Part shown: positions 25,240 to 36,960 of the stretch, in pieces | Position numbering within the stretch: position 1 is the stretch's first letter | Layout of the letters: the number at the start of each line of letters is the position of its first letter | NCBI RefSeq assembly: GCF_028554725.1 | Contig: NC_071669.1 | Span: 11,494,501-11,558,500, forward strand | Origin: Zeugodacus cucurbitae | Taxonomy: Eukaryota; Arthropoda; Insecta; Diptera; Tephritidae | Length of the DNA: 64,000 nucleotides | Reading direction: 5' to 3' | Made by a program: the position numbers and the translations under genes | The notes under the pieces: generated by a model | Databases searched by the model: none | The model's input: only the letters and a program-made list of their open reading frames with translations | Told to the model about the DNA's origin: nothing

Positions 25240-26163
25240 ACGGGTGATTTTTTTGAGGTTAGGATTTTCATGCATTAGTATTTGACAGATCACGTGGGAT
25301 TTCAGACATGGTGTCAAAGAGAAAGATGCTCAGTATGCTTTGACATTTCATCATGAATAGACTTACTAACGAGCAACGCTTGCAAATCATTGAATTTTAT
25401 TACCAAAATCAGTGTTCGGTTCGAAATGTGTTTATCGACAAATTTTGTTCAGCGATGAGGCTCATTTCTGGTTGAATGGCTACGTAAATAAGCAAAATTG
25501 CCGCATTTGGGGTGAAGAGCAACCAGAAGCCGTTCAAGAACTGCCCATGCATCCCGAAAAATGCACTGTTTGGTGTGGTTTGTACGCTGGTGGAATCATT
25601 GGACCGTATTTTTTCAAAGATGCTGTTGGACGCAACGTTACGGTGAATGGCGATCGCTATCGTTCGATGCTAACAAACTTTTTGTTGCCAAAAATGGAAG
25701 AACTGAACTTGGTTGACATGTGGTTTCAACAAGATGGCGCTACATGCCACACAGCTCGCGATTCTATGGCCATTTTGAGGGAAAACTTCGGAGAACAATT
25801 CATCTCAAGAAATGGACCCGTAAGTTGGCCACCAAGATCATGCGATTTAACGCCTTTAGACTATTTTTTGTGGGGCTACGTCAAGTCTAAAGTCTACAGA
25901 AATAAGCCAGCAACTATTCCAGCTTTGGAAGACAACATTTCCGAAGAAATTCGGGCTATTCCGGCCGAAATGCTCGAAAAAGTTGCCCAAAATTGGACTT
26001 TCCGAATGGACCACCTAAGACGCAGCCGCGGTCAACATTTAAATGAAATTATCTTCAAAAAGTAAATGTCATGAACCAATCTAACGTTTCAAATAAAGAA
26101 CCGATGAGATTTTATGCGTTTTTTTTTTTTAAAAAGTTATCAAGCTCTTAAAAAATCACCCTT
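25240..26163 (+). mobile_element. rosa-type (DD41D) mariner, internally deleted copy
   Basis: A 924-bp element with 14-bp terminal inverted repeats (25240-25253 and 26150-26163; one mismatch, ACGGG versus AAGGG). TA duplications at 25238-25239 and 26164-26165 flank it, as expected for Tc1/mariner. It is collinear with the intact copy at 45657-46962 except for two gaps: 373 bp inside the transposase and 9 bp in the 3' untranslated part. The only substitutions I found are at 25332 and 26028, so both copies derive from a very recent source. With both ends intact it could still be moved by an active transposase supplied in trans. It interrupts the 122-bp minisatellite. Confidence 0.93.
25353..26065 (+). 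pseudogene. Truncated rosa-type transposase (373-bp internal deletion)
   Basis: The start codon at 25353 and the first 27 codons (MNRLTNEQRL... to NVF) match the intact copy. The sequence then jumps from codon 27 to about codon 152, removing most of the helix-turn-helix DNA-binding region. The loss of 373 bp shifts the frame, so translation from the true start stops shortly after the junction. The downstream catalytic part stays open from 25412 and keeps all three Asp residues (in FSDEAH, QQDGAT and TPLDYF). It differs from the intact copy by Arg for His near the C-terminus. A TTT string common to both sides of the breakpoint suggests deletion through microhomology. No functional transposase is expected. 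Confidence 0.92.
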
Positions 26164-26165
26164 TA

Positions 26166-26250
26166 TCAGGGGAGCTATAACAAAAGTAAGAATAAGAGTT
26201 TAGATTTATCAATCAGGGTTTAAGAAATTGAGAGGATCTCTATTCGATGG
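26166..26250. repeat. Fourth, partial unit of the 122-bp minisatellite
   Basis: GGAGCTATAACAAAAGTAAGAA through AAATTGAGAGGATCTCT matches the units at 24866-25239 and resumes directly after the mariner target duplication. The array decays after about 26250. Confidence 0.85.
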
Positions 26251-28952
26251 GTCTTAGTTTCTTGGTAGACGTAATAAGTGTTTTATTATTGTCGTGAATA
26301 AAAGCCGATGGCCATCCAATCGGGTTTTATCCTTGCTTTACAAAGTTGCGTCTCTTTATTATAAACAAATCTTCGAGGATGTATCTTAATTCTATTATTA
26401 AGTTAACGTACTCTTCTAATATTTTTCGGATCTTCCAGTCTATATTTTTTATAAAAGAAATGATTGGTTCCATCAAATTTGTGGACCGACAGTTTGACGA
26501 TTTTCTGGAAGCGACTCGTTTGTTGTAGCTTGCGGTAGTGACTTTTTTCATTTGCATCGGTGACTATGGTTTGGATGATAAATCTTGCCTCTTTCTTGCC
26601 AAACTGTCCCTGAATAGTGGTTACATTTCTCATAATCGCGGACCGTAAGACAAAGATCTACAGTATATTAACAGAGATTAATAGAGAGCAAAATTAGCTT
26701 CAGTCCCCATTCAGCTTGTGTAAAGAACTCTTGCATTAGTCTTTCACAATTACAAAGCTCAGTAAAAGCTCCAAGCTCATGATTAGTTTTGTATTGCTTT
26801 ATAATGATAAAAGATTGATATTTGATCTAAATTTTTACACTTTTCAATGTTAATAGACTGGAGTCTTGTCCTCATATCGACTTTGAAGAGCTTATTTTAT
26901 AGAACTTGACCCCATTTGCTGATAATAATTAGTTGTGTAGAAGCTTTAGAAGTTATATAGCTTCTTAAAGGCTCTCTCTTAAGGTCGAATGGTATACATC
27001 TTGAAGTCATATGTCATATTAACTGATATAACAACCAAGATTCCTCTTAGGTATAAAAAAAGCTTTCCAATGGGTTTTCTAAACTATACTTCGGTCGGTA
27101 AAGGTACTTACGAAACTCGTAGTGATCTATTTGGTTTATGTCAATATTAAACAATAGCCCAGACAGACCCCTTCATGCCAACTTTTTGTTTAATATACAA
27201 TATTTATGAATATTTTTAATCAATTCATTCGTAAGTGCATTCATAGCACCAACCCATGGTGTTCTCCCCTCTCCCCTTCAACTGCTGAACAATACAAATG
27301 CGATTCCCCAAACAACATTAAATTGCTTCCTTTGAGAATTTATGCTTCCTGAGACGGTATGAATGTATGTATGTATGTAGCAACGACTTGGGTTGGGTGT
27401 TGCCTTACCACTCTAATCACCAATCAAAATCATAATGCCGAGAGAACTTATCACCAAAGCAGCTGAATAAGAAGTAGGAAGTTGCCGCAGCAGCAGACAA
27501 GCAAAAGAATAAATAAATAAAGTTGAAGAAGAAATAAATGCAAACAAACAAACAATCAGCGAATAAAAATGAGTAAACAAATAAATAAACGAGAGATCGA
27601 GGCAAGTAGTGGACTTAACAACAACAATAATAACAATAACAATAGTAGATATATATTTATTGTAGTTATATTTTCTTAGCAGTAAATCTGTTAAAGCCTT
27701 AGAGAATATAGCAAACGGCAAACGGCATAACGAGCCGGTGCAAGTCTGGACTTCATACACAACGTACAAGACGACAACGACGACGCATATGGCCGGTTGC
27801 AAACGGTTATCGCAAACAAGCAAATGCTTCCGGGGACATCACGGGATCCGCACCGCAATTGTGCATGCAATTGAACTGGAAACAAAAACAGGCACCGCTA
27901 ACCGAGCGCAACAGCCCGATCATGAAGGAGGGTAGGAAGTGGGGGAAACTTAACGTGCATTCTTGCACCAGATTAATGCATGCCACAGCAATTGCAGCAG
28001 TGCAGTTTGGTGCTGGAGCTTACTCGGGCGCATCACTACGCCGGCCCGCCAACTGGTAGGCACTTCGATTGTCCACTAGACTGTCCGCTCACCGGGCTGC
28101 CGTGCGCTTTGCATGAGTTGCACAATCATTTTGCATGCAGCTGCAAGATGTACTTGCGTCTGACGTGAGCGGGTGATATGGTGGGGCTGTATGTAATTGA
28201 AAAAAGGTCCAAGTTCGAACCACCCACTTAAGCTGAATGCCGAAGAATTGCGCCAAGTCATTGGCATGTGGTATTGTGGCATTCAAAATAGAGGCAGCTG
28301 CACACTTTCCACATGCAATACATGCAAGCCAAGCCTCGGAATAATAACCTTAGAATATCGAAAAATAAATAAAACATAACCTCAAAAAAATATATATAAA
28401 GCGAATATGAATAAAAACAAAGCATAAAAATGCAAACGAGTTGCAACATGCACTAAACGTAGCGCAAGGTAAAAATAAAGCCGGCAATAAACAGCATAGA
28501 ACTAGCGAAGAACTGACGCGAGCAGATGAGAAATTGCTGAAATGCTTGTGGCGTTAGCGAGCGTGCATTGAACTCGACGGGCGTGCGCAAAAAAAAGAAA
28601 GAACATAAAACAAAAACAACATACAAAACAATAAAAAACAACAACCTTCCAACAACACGCAGTCAGCGAACGAAGTCACGTCATTTGGAGCTTGTGGCGC
28701 AGCTTAACAGCGCTCAGCTCCAGCAACATGTGTATGGAGTTTCATTAGTCGCAGCAACCTGACATATGTACGTACTTGTAGCGAGCTAAAGTCGCTGTTT
28801 ATAGCAGGCGCACGGTTAACGAACAGCGGCGCGATCGGCTAATGCTACAACGCAGCCTATTAGCAGCTTAAAAGGAAGTAATGAGGCAGAAACATACATT
28901 CGCGAAATGTTTAGAGGCACTTAGGTGGATGTCTCGTAACACTGCGAGAAAA

Positions 28953-29015
28953 AATAGAGATAGAGAGAGAGAGAGAGAGTGAGTGAGAAAGAGAGGATGT
29001 AATGGGAGAGAGAGA
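28953..29015. repeat. GA-rich tract
   Basis: Interrupted (GA)n with GAGTGAGTGAGAAAGAGAGG and a second GAGAGAGAGAG run. Such tracts can bind GAGA factor in flies, but here it may be only a simple repeat. Confidence 0.8.
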
Positions 29016-29144
29016 GTCATAGTGTTGCAACAATAAAAGTTTTAGCTTTTCTGGAAGCATGAGTTCGTTTCATCTAATACAAAAGAAGAAAGGTTTATGC
29101 CGAACAGTTCCAGAGATCCGAGCAAAATGTTCGTAGATTCTAAA

Positions 29145-29325
29145 TTTTTTTCTCACTTTCATCCTTCGGGTCCATTCTATGAAGCTTTTACTTATGTTCA
29201 TCTGTTAAGTTGAACTCGTCATCATTTATTTTAAAATGTTTGTCAAATGTCTAGCGATCCCATCCACGTATCTACGAATGAGAGTCGGAGGTCAACCTCG
29301 GTAATCCAGCGAGTTTCGATGACAA
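29145..29325. repeat. Dispersed repeat, copy 1 (partner at 32655)
   Basis: Shares ATCTGTTAAGTTGAACTC, ATCATTT, GATCCCATCCACG and AATGAGAGTC with the copy at 32655-32845, in the same order and orientation. No coding capacity; family unknown. Confidence 0.75.
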
Positions 29326-32300
29326 TCTTTTTCTTCCGGATATTTGCCATTTCATATCTAGAGTTGTATTGTTGCATATGAATTTGGCTTCCCATTGGAG
29401 TCGTCTACTTCCTAATAGGTCCAAATAAATCTGAAAATTATTCAGAGCGTATTTCGTTAGACTAATCTCGATGCTGCGCTCCAGATTGACATGACATATT
29501 TTGGGTTAAAGGTGACGTAGAAGAGAAGACAGGATTTCCAATCGCAAAAAACTATTTTTGAGACAGTTATACCATATATTATCCATGAGTTCGATAAATA
29601 TCAATCGGGTCGAAGAAGTTTATTTAAAATTTAGTGGAACTAAAGCTAAATCTTGATATAGAGCTATATGTACACTTTCGGTCTGGAAAATTAATAAAAC
29701 GGTTCCTCCGTTCTTACAAAAAATTATTAATGGTAAGGTTCTCGCGTTGTCGGACGGTAAGAGGCGAAGTAAGGTTCATTCCTAAAATCAAGGGTAATAA
29801 CCGTCAGGGTCAGGGTTCCCACTTCATTTTGACGACCAAACGAGAACGAAGGTTAAAACCGATGTAGGATCTTTGACGATTAAGGATTTTACCTTAATTT
29901 CGATAACAAAAACCCTGAAAAGGAAATAAGGAAAGTATAAAGATTCTATAATGTGAAAATTATAAGGGATGGATTAAATATTTATCCAACGAAATCTTTC
30001 GAAAACCTTTTAAATGTTCCGAAAGAAGTACAGAACGATATCAAAATCACTGGAGCGAAGAGACTACTATGCGACTATGACTACTATGAGAGAAGGGCAT
30101 CAATTGTTTGAGCAAAAAGAGGGGAGAGCAAATAGGTGAGCACCTAGCCAAATAAAGCGATGCTGTGAGGTGAGTGAGAGCATCAACCTGAGTGGATGCG
30201 TTCATGCGTACATATGTTTTATACGGTATGACGAGCATTCGACTGTGAAGCCTCTAATTTGTAGCAAAGCAAGAGCTAAATTGCGGAGGATGAATGCAAT
30301 AAAAATAATATTTTGAGTAAAGCAGAGCACAACAAACTGGCAACTTATAGAGCAGAAAAAGAGAGCAAATTGTGGGGTTTACTGACTAGTGAATGCTAGA
30401 AAAAAATCATGAAAAATTTGCTGTAGCTAACATATGTATATGTTAACTACATACATATAACCGTATGTAATATTGGCGTGTAGGTAATTATCCAAGGACG
30501 CGTTTTCTGCTACGTAATGAAACGACCTTGAGTTTGACGTCTCGCTGAAGTGCTTGCCACGCAGCACAGATTCACATACAGCTGTGTACCTATGTACCTA
30601 TATAAATACGAGGTATATGCGTGCGTGTGCCCTGTTGCATGCCCTGGAAGTGCAGAAGGTGCATGCATGCATGTTGTTGGGGCAGGCGTGCTGGAGCAAA
30701 CTCGTGGCAACTTGCAGGCATTTGTGGTGGCATGATGTGTTGTAGTGCTGTGTTGGTGTTGCAACTATGCGACCTGCACGCTTGCTGCTTGCCACTGCTG
30801 CTGCTACGGCCTGTGTGTGTGGTATGTAAATAGTGCAACTATTTTTATAACAACAGCAACGGCAGCAAAAGTGTTGATTTCTGGCAGCAGGCAGACAGGC
30901 CCGGCCCGATCAGCAGCGGGAGCAGCAAATATGCTGTTTTCCCCCTTGCATGGCAATGCATTTATTATTATTACCTTAATATGGTTATCTGTGGAATTTT
31001 TACGATTGCTATGCAGGCAGGCAAGTAAGCCTACATATATACATACATATAGGTATATAAATATATACATATGTGGACAGCAAATAGCCGATAAGCTGAG
31101 CTGCATTCTACTTGCATTTATTCTTGCAATACAAAAGTTGAAAATCTTGCAACGGCCGCAAAAATCGCATGCGATTTATTTAGTCTGCAACTTTTCTTGT
31201 ATAACTTTTTTTGGACTACTGCTGCGCATGCGTGCTTTACTTTGGCAGTGGAGATGTTTTTGATATCATTATTTATTTATTTATCTTTCTTTATATTGTT
31301 TTTGTTTTTGTGTCAGTTTGGTAGTTGAAGATTTATGTGGCAGTTTGCGACAACATCTGCGGTGATAAGCGAAGGTCTGCAATACTTTTAAGCGCTTTTG
31401 TTCTAATAAAAGTTAATAGAAGTCAAACCAAATTCAATGCGAAGCAGTTTATCACTTGTGTAGACACTTAGCGCTCCAAATGTTTCTTTTAATTGTTTAA
31501 AAGCCCATTAAAGCATTTAAATATCATTTAAATCATTTGAATTATGCATATGGTTAATGCGAAATAGTAAAGAAATCGCTTTTTTTGACTTGGTCACAAT
31601 GTCGTCCAGTCGCTCGAAGCAAGCCATGACACTCACGTTCACAGTTAATTGAGTTTTAATGACAATCACTTGTGGCTGGCACCAAAAAGTGCAAATTAGA
31701 AGCTTAAAACCAGTCTATCGCTTAATTTTTTGGGAAATAATTTGTCTTTTTTATTTATTAAAACATATTTATTGAAAACGGTGGCAATAATTGAATAGAA
31801 TTGACATAAATCAGTAAATAAGTAATTTTTGAGGTTAAGTTGAAATGTTTTGACCTTGTAAATACAATTTTTGTGGTTTTCCGAATATTTCAAAAATCAC
31901 TAAGAAAATATTTATTATTATTATTTAATTAATTCCTCAATTAACTAGTTGAGTTCTTCTGAGATTAAATGTGAAAAATATAGGAGTCAATCATTAACTT
32001 TCTGTAACAAATTTTTTTGGTTATTAAAAAGTATTTTTCTAAGAAAGAGTCAGACGGCCTTATATTGATGAGACATTGGTCACTAAATAGCCATTAATTC
32101 ACTCCTCAAGACCCTAGAGTGATTATTTACCATAGTATTTATTCTTTGTATTCACAAAGAAGGTAGATCTGATAAAACCGAATTCGGAACTCGATGAAGA
32201 TGAAAAGTAAATCGAGTTTACCTTCACTTTGATTATATATCTGAAAACGAAAGTCTTGTCTCGAAAACTTCATTTCTTATATGTTGTTGGCAAATTTGAC

Positions 32301-32654
32301 ACTTTGCAAGATTTTAATTTTTGTACCAGGTACAATTATAGGTCAAAATATTACTTTAATCTATTTCCTGAAACCATAAATCAACCAGAGGTTTTGGGAA
32401 CCTTTTATCGGAAAATAATCTTTACTATGCTACATAATCTTAAGAATGACCTCAAAAGTCTTTACCGAATCACTTCGTTGAAATTGAAATCAAATATTTT
32501 TGAGACTAGCTTATTTTTAAAGACCCTTTGAAGAACATATTAGAGATTCACAGTGTGGCATGAATACAAGTTTGAGGTGTTCGGGAAGCATCATCTAACT
32601 TGAGAGAGGTTCATGCCAAGCTGCTGACATCCGAAGCAGTACGTGATCACAATT

Positions 32655-32845
32655 TTCTACTGACTTTCACTTTTCGGGTCTATCCTTTGAGACTTTAACC
32701 TCTGTTAATCTGTTAAGTTGAACTCATCATCATTTCTTTTAACATTTTTGTAAAATGGCTAGTGATCCCATCCACGAATCTATGAATGAGAGTCTGAATC
32801 TATGAGAGAGAGAGAGAGGGAGTCAACCTCGGGAGTCCAGTGATA
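32655..32845. repeat. Dispersed repeat, copy 2 (partner at 29145)
   Basis: Same order of words as copy 1, with an inserted GAGAGAGAGAGAGGG run near 32803. It lies 3.5 kb from copy 1. Confidence 0.75.
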
Positions 32846-33690
32846 GAAGTAAGTTTTTTAACAATTAAGTGTTTACACCGGGGATGGGATAGTGAAAATT
32901 TAATTATATGAAAAAAGGGCTGAAGCTTGAATTTTATTTAGGACAAATCCCTCCCCTTAAATCTCTGACAGCCACTTTAAAATTTTGCTGCGCATCTTCT
33001 TATGACCTTTATTGGATGACATACTTTATAACTAGACATTTACACTGCGAACACAAGGTCAAATAACACAATAGTTCCCCCGCCAAAATGCTGAGAAATC
33101 GTAATTGAAAAATAAAACTTCAAAAGGAATCCCACAACAAACAATTACATGAAATTACATAACTTTTGTGTAGTTTTTTGGCCGCGGGTGTTTTGCATAG
33201 GTGGCCCAGATTAAGACGCATTTGTGACCCGCGTTTCATTTTCAGCTGTGTGAACGCTTACAATTTGTTTTTGTTTGCTTCGTTTGTAATCTAAATGAAG
33301 TTGCGTGGAATTTAGTTTTAGCCATTTGCTCTGTGGTCTTTTTGTTTTTGTTTCTCATTGCTGCTTCATGCGTAATTAAAATGTAGGCGCGCTTTTGTTA
33401 ATTTTGGCCTGAGACTGCCTCAACATCACATGAAGTCTATGCAGCTAAATGATCAACTGATTGAGGTATTTATAATTAATTACAAAGCAAAATATTTTTG
33501 CAGATTTTTTGGCTTTTAAAATAAATATTATAATAATCTGGGAAAAATTGGTGAGAATTTTTTTGAGAATCTTTGTTTTGTTTTTTAGTCTTCTTTTTTG
33601 AACAAAAAATTAATCTAAAAGGTCAATTAGCGCTTTGAGCATTCAGTATTCTAATTTTTGTAATCAACAGATATTTGAAAAAAATTAGCA

Positions 33691-34245
33691 GGTTGCCATC
33701 TGTTTCAAATATTTTAAAATCTTTGGTACATGAAAAAATAATTTTTAAAATGTCAACAGAAATAAATAAAGTCATTTAAGAGAGTTTTCCATTAAATATG
33801 TCTAATAACAGTTGCCACCTGTTTATAAAATTTTATTCAGTTAAATTGAAAAAAAAAAAATTTTAATCAAATATTTCAATATAGACAGATTTTGAAAATA
33901 TTATCTCGAAAATATATTTTAAGAGGAGTTGCCACCTGTTCAAAAAATAAATGTATGACAAAATTTATAAAATAGATCCAGTATTACTATATTAGCATCA
34001 AACGTATAATTATAAATTTAAAAATATTATAAATATAAAGGGTTGCCACCTGTTCATACAATTTTATTCAGTTACAATGAAAAATATTTGATTAAATATT
34101 TTAATATGTACATTAAACTAAGCAGGTTTTGAAAATATTATTTCGAATAAATTTTTAACAGAGTTGACACCTGTTCGAAAAAAATAAGTTTCAGAAAAAT
34201 GTATAAAATAGATCCAGTATTGGTATAAAACGTATTTTATTCTTC
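33691..34245. repeat. 118-bp degenerate tandem array with dimeric structure
   Basis: Five units begin with GTTGCCACCTGTT-like text at 33692, 33811, 33928, 34042 and 34163 (spacing 119, 117, 114, 121). Units 2 and 4 share ATAAAATTTTATTCAGTTA-like text. Units 3 and 5 share AAAATAGATCCAGTATT. The array is therefore built from dimers of about 233 bp. Confidence 0.9.
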
Positions 34246-34354
34246 GTACAAATTTTTGCAATTTTTATGGCTAAAATTATAGGAAATTTATTAATATTTT
34301 TCTACTTTTTAGTAAATAATTATATTTTTTATTAATTCACCATATTTTTTAAAC

Positions 34355-34402
34355 TCTAGGACTAATTTTTTTTTTTCTTATTCTTTCTTTGCAGGTATGT
34401 GT
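34355..34402 (+). other. Recursive splice site 2 (zero-length exon)
   Basis: A branch-like CTAAT at about 34362 is followed by an almost pure pyrimidine run, then TTTGCAG ending at 34394 and the donor GTATGTG from 34395. Acceptor and donor abut with no exon between. It is the strongest tract of the three, 15.4 kb after site 1. Confidence 0.7.
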
Positions 34403-35904
34403 TTTGGCTTTTTACATCCAAAAATATATAATTTTTACGAATACGTAAATTTTAAGCCAACTTTATGAAGGTCAATTATCCTTACTAAGGTAAAATATAT
34501 GAAAATCTACAACAAAAATCCCACCATTTCATACTTTGTTTCTATTCTCCCACCAATTGCAACCGGAATTCAAATTCACACCGCTTTCAGCATTCGTTTT
34601 TACATACCCGATCATTTCGTTTAACGGTTTAAAGGCTGTCGTAGCTGGTAGCACCCACTTTTATTGCACAGCAGTTATACGGATTTCCTTGTGTTAACTT
34701 GTAATTTCGCTAATCCCTTTTATGGCAATTTTTCCACATTTTCCACTCCCTACCTTACTTGACATGGGAAACTGTGCTTTCAGCAGCTTACTGCACTTCT
34801 CCTTTGTTGCGGGTAAGCAGTACTCCTGCTAGTGTTCTCACCGCCTTTCTAGCGCACCGGCTTCGTCTGTCAATCATTTGCACTTTAACTTGCGTTTAGG
34901 CTATTATTCTCAGCTATTTACCCTTTTGGCAGCAATCAAATTGTTAGTCTGACAAGTTGGCGCTAGAATTTTGGTATTTTCTTTCTAGTTTTTCACTTAG
35001 TGAGTGGCTTGTGAGAGACTTTCGTTTAAGCTTATTGAAAGATAGCGGAAGGTGTTTAGGGTTGTCAAGTGTTTATTTGGAGAATACTTATATACGAGAA
35101 GAGTTAGGAATAAATCCATTTTTTTTCATACAACGTGTTATTGTTGTTGTTATAGTATTACAGCGGCTACTTTCATAGTAAAAAAATTGAGCTTAGAAGC
35201 TTAACATTTTTTTATAAATAATAATATCTGGCAACTCTACCACCCTCCATTAAGTACCGTTTTGTCGAAAAACCTCCTCCATTAAATATGCAAACTCAGC
35301 AGGAAATGCATGAATGAGCAGCAGTGCATGCCTCCAAAAAGAATCTTTGCATTATTATTACCGTTGTTGTTGTTGTTTTAGTTGAGCGCATGTAAATTGC
35401 ATGCAATTTAACTGTTAATATTAAATGACCAAACTACACCTACAACATAACGATGGGGGAGTTATTGAAAATCCAACCAAAAGAAACAAACCAGCTAGCA
35501 GAGGCCAAGACCAAGACCAAGACCAAGACTAGGAAGCCATTCGGCAATAAAGTCGCTAAAGAACTCTTCAAGCGCTTATTGTTGCAACACAACACAGCAT
35601 AGTGAGTAGCGCATTGCCTGCAACAATGCAGCCACTCGTAATGTGGCAGCAATCACATTATTATTTTGGCATAACATACAGGCCGGCCTTTGATGCGCCC
35701 ATATGTGTGTGTTCGTATGTATGTGCGCTTGTGTAATGAATGCACATCAAATTTTAAACATAAACGTGATGAAATTGTTTAACCTTGCGGCATTGAAAGT
35801 CAAATTTTTATTTGATTTTTTAGTTTTGTTTTTGTTGTTGCAAAATTGTTGTAATTTTGAACTTTTAAGCTTCCTGCTTTGCTGGGAGTGTGCACTTGAG
35901 AGAA
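34403..35904. other. Noncoding stretch
   Basis: No recognised coding sequence. It contains a short GACCAA hexamer run at about 35505-35530 and an 18-bp perfect palindrome at 35393-35410. Confidence 0.5.
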
Positions 35905-36960
35905 TATTTACATTAAGGTGGTTCTAAATGATTTAAATATTTTTTGAATTACCTAAAATCGGTCCATCAAGTCTTAAAGATAACAATAGCACCTATGAAA
36001 ATATATATATATTAGGGTGGGTCTTTTTTTAATATATTTATTACCGAAAATCGGTACAGAAAATTAAAAAAAATGACTAGCGCTTATGAAAATATTTGAA
36101 CTTAGGTGGTTCTAAGCAAGTGAAAATACTTCCATTAGGGTGGTTCTATTTTCATTTCTTATATTTATTTTTTACCTAAAATCAGTACACACTTTTTTAA
36201 AAATCTTCTAAGCGCTTAGAAGATGTTAACATTAGGGTGGTTATAATTATTATTATTATTTATTGTACCTAAAATCGATACAAATAGCGTATGAAATAAA
36301 GGCAATTAAATTAGGTGATGCTAAGCTTCTGAGATTATTTCTATTAGGGTGGGTCAAAATTTATTTGGACATTTCAATTTTTTTACCTAAAATCGGTACA
36401 AATAAATTGCACAGATCATCAAAGATTATGAAGGCAATTAAACTAGGATTATACTAAGCTTCTCAGGTTATTTCCATCAATGTGTTTCAAAATTTATTTC
36501 GTCATTTTAAAATTTTTACCGACAATCGGTACAAATAAATTTTAAAGTTTACCTTAACGCTTTAGAAAATATTAGCGTTAGGGTGGTATATTTTTATTTT
36601 ATATTTTTTATTTATATTTTTTACCTAAAATAGTCTATAAGATAATCTAAGCGATTATGAAGAATATAAAGTATATTAAGTACAGAGCTTAGCTTGACAG
36701 ATCAGGTTCTAATTTTTTTTCAAAATTTTCAAAAAAATAGGTACAAATCGAATATATTGTCTTTGCACTTATGAGTAAATAAACATTAGGGAGGTTTATT
36801 TCAATTATTATGGAAAATCTAAAGATTAAACACGACGCTTGTGTAGATATATTTAGATTAAATTTGTTCTAACTTTATTCGATATTTTGTACTTTTTACC
36901 TTTAATCGGTAAGAAAACATCTACGAAATAATTTTGTTTGTAATTTTTTTTCGGAATCGG
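35905..36960. repeat. Degenerate tandem array, about 112-118 bp per unit
   Basis: Each unit carries TTAGGGTGG(T/G) and, further on, ACCTAAAATCGGTACA or a variant. The second word starts at 35951, 36043, 36174, 36267, 36385, 36518 and 36623, and more weakly at 36898. The edges are fuzzy and units are joined by AT-rich filler. Confidence 0.85.

Larger units (their letters stand above)
26251..33690. other. Noncoding stretch; GC-richer block at about 27690-28870
   Basis: No host exon or recognised protein. Contents include CAAC-rich and GCATGC-containing text at 27690-28870 and 30480-31260, a GA-rich tract (28953-29015) and one half of a dispersed repeat pair (29145-29325). The 172-codon frame at 30745-31263 is biased by Cys/Leu-rich TGC/CTG repeats and is not supported as a gene. 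Confidence 0.45.

Noticed and set aside
28207..28226. GTTCGAACC resembling a tRNA B box
   Set aside because: No A box or cloverleaf arms at the right distance upstream.
30745..31263. 172-codon plus-strand open frame with Cys-rich start
   Set aside because: The Cys/Leu richness comes from TGC/CTG and TATACATA simple sequence, four other frames overlap it, and no domain is seen.
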